Source: an uncultured Clostridia bacterium (lineage in GTDB: Bacteria > Bacillota > Clostridia > UMGS1810). Taken from it: a stretch of 64,000 nucleotides of DNA. The stretch's first letter is position 1; each line of letters opens with the position of its first letter. The stretch is from NCBI GenBank assembly GCA_934500705.1, contig CAKSTI010000008.1, positions 62,001 through 126,000 of the forward strand, written 5' to 3'. Positions 16,541-24,440 of the stretch are shown here, piece by piece. The position numbers were made by a program, and so were the translations under genes. A model generated the notes under the pieces. The model saw only the letters and a list, made by a program, of their open reading frames with translations, had not been told where the DNA came from and searched no databases.

Positions 16541-17545
16541 ATGCTTAAAAAATACACTATTGCGCTTATCGGCTGCGGAAGTATGGGCGGCGCCCATCTT
16601 GACACAATATACTTAAACGACAATTTCCGCATCAAGTACGTCTGCGACCTGTGTGCCGCCAGGGCTGAACTTTATAAGAGAAAATACGGCGCAGAGATTG
16701 CCGAAACCGACAGCGCAAAGTGCATCTCCGACCCCGAAGTTGACATTGTTATGATAACAACCTACCCTTCGTCACACCTTGAACTGCTGAGAGAGTGCAT
16801 AGTGCACAAAAAGCACGTTATGTGCGAAAAGCCCATTGCCGCAAACCGCAAAGACGGTGAGGAGTTTGTGCGCCTTGTCCGCCGGAACCCGGACTGCAAA
16901 GTTTTGGTAGGCTACATACTGCGCCACAACGCAACGTACAAAAAGGTTGCCGAGATGATACAAAACGGTGCGATAGGCAAGCCGATAGTGATGAGAATGA
17001 ACCAAAATCACCACACCGAAGACTGGGGCAGATTTTTAAAGCTGATTGAGGAAACCTCACCCATAATAGACTGCGGTGTGCACTATGTTGACGTTATGCG
17101 CTGGTTTTCGCAGGCGGAGGTTGTGTCCGTTTACGCAACGGGCGCAAGGACGGAATACGACGTTCCGCAGGGCAAATACAATTACGGTATGATGAACGTA
17201 CGACTGTCCGACGGCTCCGTTGCCTACTACGAGGCAGGCTGGTCAAACTCTGTTGCAACGGACAAGACCAAGGAATTTGTAGGGCCGAAGGGGCGCATAC
17301 GCATAATTTACGAAACCGACAGGCACACCGACCGTGAGGAGGGCAACCTGATTGAGTACTACAAGTACCCCCAGAGGGAGTACGAACTTATAAACGTGCC
17401 CTACGATGCCAAACCCACTGCGGTTCAGCTGGAATACCTCGTTAAGATGATTGAGGAAAATGTCCCGGCGTTCCCCTCGATTGACGATGTGGAAAAGAGT
17501 TTTGACGCCGTATTAAAGGCTGATGAAGTGATACGGGCGCAATAA
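16541..17545 (+). CDS. Gfo/Idh/MocA-family oxidoreductase
   Basis: Probable NAD(P)-dependent sugar or cyclitol dehydrogenase, 334 residues. The N-terminus has the dinucleotide-binding loop ALIGCGSMGGAHL, the family signature MCEKPIA near residue 95 with its catalytic-region lysine, and a C-terminal domain with PIIDCGVHYVDVMRWF, where the histidine is a usual catalytic residue. It begins three bases after the previous gene, so the two are translated from one message and probably act on the same carbohydrate. The substrate is unknown. Confidence 0.9.
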   Translation: MLKKYTIALIGCGSMGGAHLDTIYLNDNFRIKYVCDLCAARAELYKRKYGAEIAETDSAKCISDPEVDIVMITTYPSSHLELLRECIVHKKHVMCEKPIAANRKDGEEFVRLVRRNPDCKVLVGYILRHNATYKKVAEMIQNGAIGKPIVMRMNQNHHTEDWGRFLKLIEETSPIIDCGVHYVDVMRWFSQAEVVSVYATGARTEYDVPQGKYNYGMMNVRLSDGSVAYYEAGWSNSVATDKTKEFVGPKGRIRIIYETDRHTDREEGNLIEYYKYPQREYELINVPYDAKPTAVQLEYLVKMIEENVPAFPSIDDVEKSFDAVLKADEVIRAQ

Positions 17546-17579
17546 CGCAGACTTCACAGCGCCATTTGGTATTACAGCA

Positions 17580-17618
17580 AAGCTCGGAAAAGTGATTACC
17601 GCTTTTCCGAGCTTTTTT
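17580..17618. terminator. Bidirectional terminator between Gfo/Idh/MocA genes and folT
   Basis: Stem AAGCTCGGAAAAG / CTTTTCCGAGCTT followed by T on the plus strand and preceded by A, so it can end transcripts from both sides. It lies between two convergent genes. Confidence 0.85.
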
Positions 17619-17622
17619 AATC

Positions 17623-18198
17623 TTATTTTGCAATTTTTCTTTTCCGTGCAATTCTTACCAATCTCGGCACAAAGCTTTCGAGTGCAACGAGCACCGGAAC
17701 TTTGAGTACCGCCATAGAACCGCTTGCCGGCAAACGTACGATAAACGCCTTGGCAAAGCTCATCGGCACAAATCCCAAATCCACAAGAATGTATGTTCGA
17801 AGTATCATATTCACCGCAAGCTGGGCAAGCGAGCACAACACCGCTTTGAGCACAAAGACCGGGGCGCTGTCCCTTTCAAAATTACTGCGGTAGAAAAACA
17901 CGCCGAACAAAAATCCGTTTACAAACTCAATGAGCGTAAACCAAAAGATATATCCGCCCGTGGGATTTGCCACAAAGGATATAACGTCCGCCAGTGCGCC
18001 CACAAGACCGCCGAGCCACGGGCCGTACAGCACCGCCGCAACGTAGACGGAGATAAAGCTGACGGAAAATTTGCTTATGTTGCCGATGCGCAAAAATCCC
18101 GAAACCTGGGAGAGTACGGCGGTAAGCGCAATCAGCATTGCCACGGAACAAAGCTCGTAGAGCGTGAGCTTTTTAAAACCAAATCTGTTTTTGAACAT
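17623..18198 (-). CDS. folT: Folate ECF transporter S component FolT
   Basis: Membrane substrate-binding subunit of an energy-coupling-factor vitamin transporter. The 191-residue protein has about six hydrophobic helices; the segments GPWLGGLVGALADVISF and LPASGSMAVLKVPVL fit the folate S-component family. The energising EcfA/EcfT proteins are not in the window, as expected for a group II transporter. The specificity is strongly supported by the THF riboswitch directly upstream on the same transcript. The start is the ATG at 18198 with AAAGGGG, which lies in a possible hairpin. Confidence 0.9.
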   Translation of the reverse strand: MFKNRFGFKKLTLYELCSVAMLIALTAVLSQVSGFLRIGNISKFSVSFISVYVAAVLYGPWLGGLVGALADVISFVANPTGGYIFWFTLIEFVNGFLFGVFFYRSNFERDSAPVFVLKAVLCSLAQLAVNMILRTYILVDLGFVPMSFAKAFIVRLPASGSMAVLKVPVLVALESFVPRLVRIARKRKIAK

Positions 18199-18296
18199 AA
18201 AGAAAACCCCTTTCGTTTTACAGAGGGGCTGTTACGGGGCGCACGCCCAAAGAGGCGCCGTCCGAATGATGCAAAATCTTGTATTTTGCCATAGGT

Positions 18297-18396
18297 AACA
18301 GCGGATGAAAAACTGCACCGCAAGCCGCAAAGCGGCTTTTCGTCCGGAAACTCTACTCCCATTTTCCGGCACTTAACGCACAGCATCTGCTCTGTT
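18297..18396 (-). ncRNA. Tetrahydrofolate (THF) riboswitch before folT
   Basis: The minus strand shows the THF-riboswitch core in order: CAGATGCTGTGCGTTAAGTG, then GGAGTAGAG, GACGAAAAGCCGC, CGGTGCAG, and a closing CATCCGCTGTT that pairs with the opening AACAGAGCAGATG (P1). A CCCCTC/GAAAGGGG hairpin downstream includes the folT ribosome site, so control may be at translation. Binding of reduced folate should switch off folT. Recognised by eye from the family consensus; no covariance model was run. Confidence 0.88.
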
Positions 18397-18405
18397 GATA
18401 TATCT

Positions 18406-18434
18406 ATTTTATCACTTATACGCACATTATTCAA
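18406..18434 (-). promoter_or_regulatory. Promoter of the riboswitch-folT transcript
   Basis: Minus strand TTGAAT (18429-18434), 17-base spacer, TAAAAT (18406-18411), ending about ten bases before the riboswitch P1 stem. It sits in the gap between tatD and the riboswitch. Confidence 0.65.
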
Positions 18435-18444
18435 TTAACAAATA

Positions 18445-19215
18445 CTACAAATTCTGTTCAATTCGGTACACTTTTTTGGCATTTTGCATTGTAATGTGTG
18501 CCACATCTTCCAAACTCATACCACGCACCTCGGCAATCTTTTTTGCCACCTCGGCAACGTACACGGGGCAGTTGCGACCTCCACGGAACGGCACGGGTGC
18601 AAGGTAGGGGCTGTCCGTTTCTATGAGCATACGCTCCATAGGAACATAGCGGACAACGTCCAGGATTGAATTTGCATTTTTAAACGTAACGGGTCCCGCA
18701 AAGGAAATGTAGTACCCAAGGTTTAGCAAAATCTTTGCGCTCTCAACGCTTCCGCTGTAACAGTGAATTATGCCGTCACCGCCGCCGTGGCCTCTGAGTA
18801 TTTCGACAGTGTCCGCCATAGCGTCCCTTGTGTGCACGGCTATGGGGAAGTCAAGCTCCTTTGCAAGCTCCGCCTGATACGCAAACCACTTTTTTTGCAG
18901 TTCACGGGGCGAGTTGTCGTAGTAATAATCAAGTCCAATCTCACCCACAGCAACAACTTTGTTATGCTTCAAGAGCGAGCGTAGAGTGTCCATATCGTCC
19001 TCGCAGAGGCTTTCCACGTCGTGAGGGTGAACGCCGACGGCGGCATAGATAAAGTCATACCTCTCGGCAAGTTGCGCCGCCTTCTCAGAGCTTTCGATGT
19101 CAAAGCCAATCTCGCAGGTGTTATCCACGCCGTTTTGAGGCAGAGAGGCAATAAAAGCCTCCCTGTCCTCATCGAAACGCTCGTCATTCAAATGTGCGTG
19201 AGTGTCGAAAAACAT
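18445..19215 (-). CDS. tatD: TatD-family metal-dependent hydrolase (DNase)
   Basis: TIM-barrel metallohydrolase of the amidohydrolase superfamily with 3'-5' exonuclease activity in characterised members. The 256-residue protein begins MFFDTHAHLND, giving two metal histidines, and continues with GEIGLDYYYD, HTRDA, IHCYSG and the terminal ETDSPYLAP. The ATG at 19215 is preferred, as it starts exactly at the conserved N-terminus and has GGAGG inside the end of metG. The metG-tatD order is common in Gram-positive bacteria. Confidence 0.93.
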   Translation of the reverse strand: MFFDTHAHLNDERFDEDREAFIASLPQNGVDNTCEIGFDIESSEKAAQLAERYDFIYAAVGVHPHDVESLCEDDMDTLRSLLKHNKVVAVGEIGLDYYYDNSPRELQKKWFAYQAELAKELDFPIAVHTRDAMADTVEILRGHGGGDGIIHCYSGSVESAKILLNLGYYISFAGPVTFKNANSILDVVRYVPMERMLIETDSPYLAPVPFRGGRNCPVYVAEVAKKIAEVRGMSLEDVAHITMQNAKKVYRIEQNL

Positions 19216-19220
19216 AGTGC

Positions 19221-21137
19221 TTATCTTACCTCCGAGCCGTCGTCTATGTCGCCGTCGGGCGATACTATGCAGAGCTTTTTGCCCTTTGATGCGCACAGTA
19301 TCATTCCCTCGGAAAGCACGCCACGGAGTTTTACGGGTTTGAGGTTTGTAACCACAACCACGTCTTTGCCGACAAGCTGCTCAGGCTCGTAATACTCGGC
19401 AATGCCTGACACTATCTGCCTTACTTCATCGCCTATTTTTATCTTTGACACAAGCAGTTTCTTGGCGCCCTCAACGTGCTTGCTCTCCAAAACTCTGCCT
19501 GTTTTAAGCTCTACCTTTGCAAAGTCGTCTATGGAAATAGGCTCTGCCTTTTCCTCCTCTTTTTGAGGTTCTGCGGGTTTGAATATGTCGTCCTCTACTT
19601 CCTTTAACTTTTTAGCCTCGTCGAGTCTTGCAAAAAGCGGAACGGCATCTCCAACCTCTACTTCGTCATTTTTGCCGAACTGCGAGAGTGACTCATATGA
19701 GGTTTCGTCTGCCTTAATCTGCGCCAGAATTGCCGCACCCGTGTCGGGCATAAAGGGAGTTATGAGTATACCTATAAACCTTATGCACTCAACGAGGTTA
19801 CAGAGCACGGTTTTGAGCCTGTCTGCCGACGCCTCGTCCTTGGCAAGCGCCCAGGGCATTGTTTCGTCAATGTATTTGTTACTGCGCCTTGCAAGGTTAA
19901 TTATCGCTTCAAGTGAGTCGGCAACTTTAAGCTCGTCCATCTTTTTGCCGACGGTATTTAAGGTATCGCAGGCAAAGGCTTTAAGCTCTGCGTCAAAGTC
20001 GCCGTCTGCGTGCGGATTTGTAATCTTACCGCCGAAGTATTTATTGACCATAGCAACCGTCCTGTTGACAAGGTTGCCGAGGGTGTTTGCAAGGTCTGCA
20101 TTGTAGCGTGCGATTATGGTTTCGAGCGTGATTGTGCCGTCCGCCGCAAAGGGCATCTCACGCAAGAGATAATAGCGGATTGCGTCCACGCCGAAGTGGC
20201 GCACAAGGTCGTCGGCATAGAGCACGTTGCCCTTGGACTTACTCATTTTGTCACCGCCGGAGAGCAGCCACGGGTGACCGAAAATCTGCTTGGGGAGCGG
20301 CTCGCCGAGCGCCATAAGAATAATGGGCCAGTAGATTGTGTGGAAACGCAAAATATCCTTGCCGATTATGTGAACGTCGGCAGGCCAGTACTTTTGGTAA
20401 AGTTCGCCCTTTTTATCCACGTCGTAGCCGAGGGCGGTAATGTAGTTTGAAAGTGCGTCAATCCAAACATAGATAACGTGTCCGTCGTCAAAGGGAACAG
20501 GCACGCCCCACTTGAATGACGACCTGGAAACGCACAAATCCTGCAAGCCGGGTTTCAAGAAGTTATTAACCATTTCCTTTTTACGGCTTTCGGGCTGAAT
20601 GAAGTCGGGATTTTCCTCAATGTGCTTCATCAAGGCGTCCTGATATTTGCTCATCTTAAAGAAATATGCCTCTTCCTGAGTCTTTTTAACCGGTCTGCCG
20701 CAGTCGGGGCACAGACCGTCGGTTACCTGTGTTTCCGTAAAAAACGACTCGCACGGCACGCAGTAAAGACCCTCATAGCGGCTCTTGTATATGTCGCCCT
20801 GCTCATAGAGCTTGTTAAAAATGTGCTGAACAGCCTTTTCGTGATAGTCGTCCGTTGTCCTTATAAACTTGTCATAGCTTGTGTTCATAAGGTCCCATAT
20901 TTTTCTTATCTCGCCGGCAACGCCGTCAACGTACTGCTTGGGCGTAACGCCGCTCTCCTTGGCGCATTCCTCAATCTTTTGACCGTGTTCGTCCGTTCCG
21001 GTGAGGAAAAACACGTCCTTGCCGATGAGCCTTTTAAACCTGGCTATTGCGTCGGTGAGAACAATCTCGTAGGTATTGCCGATGTGAGGTTTCCTCGACG
21101 TATAGGCAATCGCCGTGGTTATATAGTATTTATCCAT
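19221..21137 (-). CDS. metG: Methionyl-tRNA synthetase
   Basis: Charges tRNA-Met in the cytoplasm. About 638 residues: class I motifs KPHIGN (HIGH box) near residue 14 and KMSKSKGN near residue 300, a zinc knuckle with CVPC and CPDC pairs near 127-148, and a C-terminal EMAP-like tRNA-binding domain from about residue 535 (FAKVELKTGRVLESKHVEG) that dimerises the enzyme. The ATG at 21137 (MDKYYITTAIAY) is at the conserved start. No T-box was seen in the leader of roughly 50 bases. Confidence 0.96.
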   Translation of the reverse strand: MDKYYITTAIAYTSRKPHIGNTYEIVLTDAIARFKRLIGKDVFFLTGTDEHGQKIEECAKESGVTPKQYVDGVAGEIRKIWDLMNTSYDKFIRTTDDYHEKAVQHIFNKLYEQGDIYKSRYEGLYCVPCESFFTETQVTDGLCPDCGRPVKKTQEEAYFFKMSKYQDALMKHIEENPDFIQPESRKKEMVNNFLKPGLQDLCVSRSSFKWGVPVPFDDGHVIYVWIDALSNYITALGYDVDKKGELYQKYWPADVHIIGKDILRFHTIYWPIILMALGEPLPKQIFGHPWLLSGGDKMSKSKGNVLYADDLVRHFGVDAIRYYLLREMPFAADGTITLETIIARYNADLANTLGNLVNRTVAMVNKYFGGKITNPHADGDFDAELKAFACDTLNTVGKKMDELKVADSLEAIINLARRSNKYIDETMPWALAKDEASADRLKTVLCNLVECIRFIGILITPFMPDTGAAILAQIKADETSYESLSQFGKNDEVEVGDAVPLFARLDEAKKLKEVEDDIFKPAEPQKEEEKAEPISIDDFAKVELKTGRVLESKHVEGAKKLLVSKIKIGDEVRQIVSGIAEYYEPEQLVGKDVVVVTNLKPVKLRGVLSEGMILCASKGKKLCIVSPDGDIDDGSEVR

Positions 21138-21186
21138 TGTAAAATCAAATCCTTTCGCAATCACGCTCAATGTCACTTTAAATTAT

Positions 21187-21215
21187 ATAATAACATATTT
21201 TTCCTCATTTTACAA
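21187..21215 (-). promoter_or_regulatory. Promoter of metG-tatD
   Basis: Minus strand TTGTAA (21210-21215), 17-base spacer, TATTAT (21187-21192), about 50 bases before metG. Confidence 0.5.
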
Positions 21216-21222
21216 GACCTAT

Positions 21223-21738
21223 TCAAAAGAATATACGGCAAACCGCCACACTTACAAATGCGCTGACAACATCGGCAAAGAGCGCACAGGCAAGCGTGTG
21301 GCGTGTGTCCTTGACGCCGACTGCGCCAAAGTACACGGCAACGGTGTAAAACGTAGTTTCGGTAGAGCCCATCATTACGGAAACCGCCCTGCCGAAAAGT
21401 GAGTCGGTTCCGTATTTTTTAAAAATATCCGTCGCCATAGCGAGCGAGCCGCTGCCCGACACAGGGCGCAGAACGGTAAAGGGCAAAAGCTCCGCCGGGA
21501 ATTTGATTATCTTTGCCGCAGGTCTTAACACTTCCACAAGCAAATCCGCCGCACCGGACGATGAAAACGCCCTTACCGCAACAAGCAGTCCCACAAGCTG
21601 AGGAAGTATACCGACGGCGGTTTTAAGTCCGTCCTTTGCTCCCTCGGCAAACGCCGAGTAAACGTCGATGCGCTTTACAATACCGTACAAGACCACGGCG
21701 GCAATAATAAGCGGTACAACCGCATCGGAAATGCTCAT
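21223..21738 (-). CDS. spmB: Spore maturation protein B (SpmB)
   Basis: Membrane protein of the nucleoside-recognition (Gate) family; with SpmA it is needed for full spore-core dehydration in Bacillus and Clostridium. The 171-residue product starts MSISDAVVPLIIAAVVLYG and contains VSGSGSLAMATDIFKKYGTDS and MGSTETTFYTVAVYFGAVGVK, both typical. The ATG at 21738 overlaps the spmA stop by four bases (ATGA), so the pair is translationally coupled; longer frames upstream run inside spmA. Presence of the pair suggests a sporulating lineage but does not prove sporulation. Confidence 0.92.
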   Translation of the reverse strand: MSISDAVVPLIIAAVVLYGIVKRIDVYSAFAEGAKDGLKTAVGILPQLVGLLVAVRAFSSSGAADLLVEVLRPAAKIIKFPAELLPFTVLRPVSGSGSLAMATDIFKKYGTDSLFGRAVSVMMGSTETTFYTVAVYFGAVGVKDTRHTLACALFADVVSAFVSVAVCRIFF

Positions 21739-22307
21739 AATCTGCCCTCGGCAATCTTTGTGCAGATAACGCCGGAGGCAAACACCACGGCGGACGTAAT
21801 CCATATCGGCACTATTATCTCCGTTGGCGCACGGCTGCCGAGCGAGGAGCGAATGGCAATCAGGGTCGAGGGTATGAGCTGTATTGATGCGGAATTTACC
21901 ACGGCGAGCATACACATTGAGTTTGTGGCGCTCCCGTCTTTGGAGCACTTGGCAAGCTCCTTCATCGCTTTAATGCCCAGAGGTGTTGCGGCGTTGCCCA
22001 TACCGAAAAAGTTTGCCGTTATGTTCATAGCTATTGCACCGCAGGCGGACGGATTTTTGGCGCAATCGGGGAAAAGGCGGCGTATAAACGGCGAAAAAAA
22101 CCTTGCGATAACGTCTGTGAGTGCAGACCTCTCGGCAATTTTCATTATGCCCGTCCACAGCGCCATAACGCCTGCAATGCCGAGCGCAAGCTGAACCGCA
22201 TCGTTTGCGCCGGCGGTGAGCGCAGAGCACACCGCACCTACCCTGCCGTTTGCAAAAGATACCGCAAACGACACGACAAGCATTGACGCCCATATATAAT
22301 TTAACAT
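21735..22307 (-). CDS. spmA: Spore maturation protein A (SpmA)
   Basis: Partner of SpmB, 190 residues with several membrane helices and the Gate-domain segments MNITANFFGMGNAATPLG and CMLAVVNSASIQLIPSTL. The ATG at 22307 is 8 bases from a GGGG ribosome site that lies inside a hairpin (22315-22339), so initiation could be influenced by structure. It forms a two-gene unit with spmB. Confidence 0.92.
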   Translation of the reverse strand: MLNYIWASMLVVSFAVSFANGRVGAVCSALTAGANDAVQLALGIAGVMALWTGIMKIAERSALTDVIARFFSPFIRRLFPDCAKNPSACGAIAMNITANFFGMGNAATPLGIKAMKELAKCSKDGSATNSMCMLAVVNSASIQLIPSTLIAIRSSLGSRAPTEIIVPIWITSAVVFASGVICTKIAEGRL

Positions 22308-22314
22308 AAAATCA

Positions 22315-22339
22315 CCCCGTTCAGTATATTAGAACGGGG
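22315..22339 (-). terminator. Hairpin between capD-like gene and spmA, overlapping the spmA ribosome site
   Basis: CCCCGTTC / GAACGGGG with a nine-base loop, followed on the minus strand by TGATTTT and then the spmA ATG. It may end the upstream transcript weakly, or hide the spmA Shine-Dalgarno. The T-run is poor, so its role as a terminator is uncertain. Confidence 0.5.
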
Positions 22340-22355
22340 CGGTAAATATGAAATA

Positions 22356-24257
22356 TTAAAGCACCTTTTCGCCTGTTTTGACGTGGTTTACGGTTTCTGC
22401 CTCTCTGATGTATGTGGGGACAACCCTCTCTATGATGTCCTTAACCTTTTCGGCGTCGTTGTACTCCGCCGCCTCTGAGAGAAGGTCAAGGTCGGGCTTT
22501 AACTGTTCCATACTGATGTCTATGGGACTGCCGATGAAAATTTTGCTGTGCTGAGTCTTTTTAAGTCCTTCCTCATTCATAAGGAGTTCCTCGTACAGCT
22601 TTTCGCCGGGGCGCAGACCGGTGACCTCAATCTTGATGTCAACTCCCGGAGTGTAGCCGGATAGCCTTATCAGGTTTTTGGCAAGGTCATAAATTTTTAC
22701 CGGTTTGCCCATATCGAGCACGAAAATCTCGCCGCCTTTGGCATAGCTTGCCGCCTGCAAAACGAGCTGAGCCGCCTCCGGAATTGTCATAAAGTACCTT
22801 GTTATATCCTTATGGGTGACGGTCACCGGGCCGCCCTCCTCAATCTGACGTTTAAAGAGCGGAATAACACTGCCGTTTGAGCCGAGCACGTTTCCGAAAC
22901 GTACGGCAACAAACTCCGTATTGCTTATCTTTTGCATACTCTGCACTATCATCTCGCACATACGCTTGGTTGCGCCCATAATATTCGTTGGATTAACCGC
23001 CTTGTCGGTGGAAATCATAACAAAGCGCTTTACGCTGAATTCGTCGGCGCACATTGCAACGTTGAGCGTACCGAAAACATTGTTTTTAATAGCCTCGGAG
23101 GGGCTGACTTCCATAAGCGGAACGTGCTTGTGCGCCGCTGCGTGGAAAACTATGTACGGACGGTACTTTCTGAAAATGTCGTCCAATCTGCGTTTGTCAC
23201 GCACGGACGCAATAAGAACCGTGGGTTTATTGTCGGGATATTTGCGGTTAAGCTCCATTTGCAAGTCGTAGGCATTGTTCTCGTAAATATCCACAATTAC
23301 AAGCCTTTGCGGTTTATACTTCATTATCTGACGGCAAAGCTCCGAGCCTATCGAGCCGCCGCCTCCGGTGACAAGGACAACTTTGTTTTCTATGTACTCC
23401 GATATTTCGGAATTGGAAAGCTTAATCGGACTTCTTTCGAGCAAGTCCTCTATCTGAACGTTTCTTACAGGAATTTTGCCGTCCGTTGACTCGATAATCT
23501 GGTCAACGCTGGGAACGGTTTTAAGTGTCGCCTTTGTTTCAGAACAAATTTCCACAATTTCCTTTTTATCGCTCACGCTTGCAGACGGTATGGCAAGGAA
23601 TATCTGGTCGATTTCCTGCTCTTTGCATATATTCGGAATATCGTTTCGGTTGCCGATTACGCGGTAACCGTTGATGATGCTGTGATATTTGTCAGGGTTG
23701 TCGTCCACAAGTCCGACTATGTCAAAGTTGAGGTTGTTGTTTGTGTTCATATCCTTAATGAGGAGAGTTGCCGCCGCACCCGCGCCGACGATGAGCACCT
23801 TTTCGGCTTTAACGCTGTTATAGTTGACCGCCTCCGTCGTGTGCTCCGGGATTTTGGCAAGCGCTCTTATGAGCATTCTGACAAACGCCATATACACAAT
23901 ATTAAAAACGCACCACAGCGTAGTCTGCCTGAACGAGAACACAGTGGATTCTATCGCTTTGTCCGTCAAAAGAAGTGCGACAAAAAGCGCCGCCCCGGCA
24001 AAAACAGACGAAATTATGAGCTTTATATAGTCCTTGGTTCCGGCAAACTGCCAAAGCGTCATATATATGCCTGTTACGGCAAAAACAACCGAATAAAATG
24101 CAACGGCAATCAGTATCGGAACATAAGGGTTATGCATAAACACACTGCCGCTCCAACCGCCGGAAACGAATGCCACGCTCAAAAGATACATAAATGCAAT
24201 GCCGAGAACATCAAAGGCAAATATGCACCTGTTTCTAAACAGCTTTGAATTTTTCAT
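22356..24257 (-). CDS. CapD/FlaA1-like UDP-N-acetylglucosamine 4,6-dehydratase, membrane-anchored
   Basis: Nucleotide-sugar enzyme likely making a 4-keto-6-deoxy precursor for a surface glycan. The 633-residue protein starts with four membrane helices (about residues 10-120), then a CoA-binding-like Rossmann domain (KVLIVGAGAAATLLIKDM), then the catalytic SDR domain with VTGGGGSIGSELCRQI and STDKAVNPTNIMGATKR, whose M and K replace the Y and K of ordinary SDRs in this family. The ATG at 24257 has AAGGGGATATT. No glycosyltransferases are adjacent, so the glycan is unknown; relatives are WbpM and EpsC. Confidence 0.9.
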   Translation of the reverse strand: MKNSKLFRNRCIFAFDVLGIAFMYLLSVAFVSGGWSGSVFMHNPYVPILIAVAFYSVVFAVTGIYMTLWQFAGTKDYIKLIISSVFAGAALFVALLLTDKAIESTVFSFRQTTLWCVFNIVYMAFVRMLIRALAKIPEHTTEAVNYNSVKAEKVLIVGAGAAATLLIKDMNTNNNLNFDIVGLVDDNPDKYHSIINGYRVIGNRNDIPNICKEQEIDQIFLAIPSASVSDKKEIVEICSETKATLKTVPSVDQIIESTDGKIPVRNVQIEDLLERSPIKLSNSEISEYIENKVVLVTGGGGSIGSELCRQIMKYKPQRLVIVDIYENNAYDLQMELNRKYPDNKPTVLIASVRDKRRLDDIFRKYRPYIVFHAAAHKHVPLMEVSPSEAIKNNVFGTLNVAMCADEFSVKRFVMISTDKAVNPTNIMGATKRMCEMIVQSMQKISNTEFVAVRFGNVLGSNGSVIPLFKRQIEEGGPVTVTHKDITRYFMTIPEAAQLVLQAASYAKGGEIFVLDMGKPVKIYDLAKNLIRLSGYTPGVDIKIEVTGLRPGEKLYEELLMNEEGLKKTQHSKIFIGSPIDISMEQLKPDLDLLSEAAEYNDAEKVKDIIERVVPTYIREAETVNHVKTGEKVL

Positions 24258-24376
24258 AATATCCCCTTTTCTTAAAGGCAACGGCGGTTTCAATCCGCCG
24301 TGCACGTTGTTTATTTGTTTTACATATTATTCTACCACACAAAAAAGAAAAAATCAATAGCACCCGTGCACAAAAA

Positions 24377-24405
24377 CACCCCAACAAAATGAATTCGTTG
24401 GGGTG
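24377..24405 (-). terminator. Terminator of the large SLH gene
   Basis: Stem CACCCCAAC / GTTGGGGTG, followed on the minus strand by TTTTTG, 35 bases after the stop of the SLH gene at 24441. Confidence 0.85.
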
Positions 24406-24440
24406 TGATATGTTTGCCTTACAAACGCAGGTTATATTTT

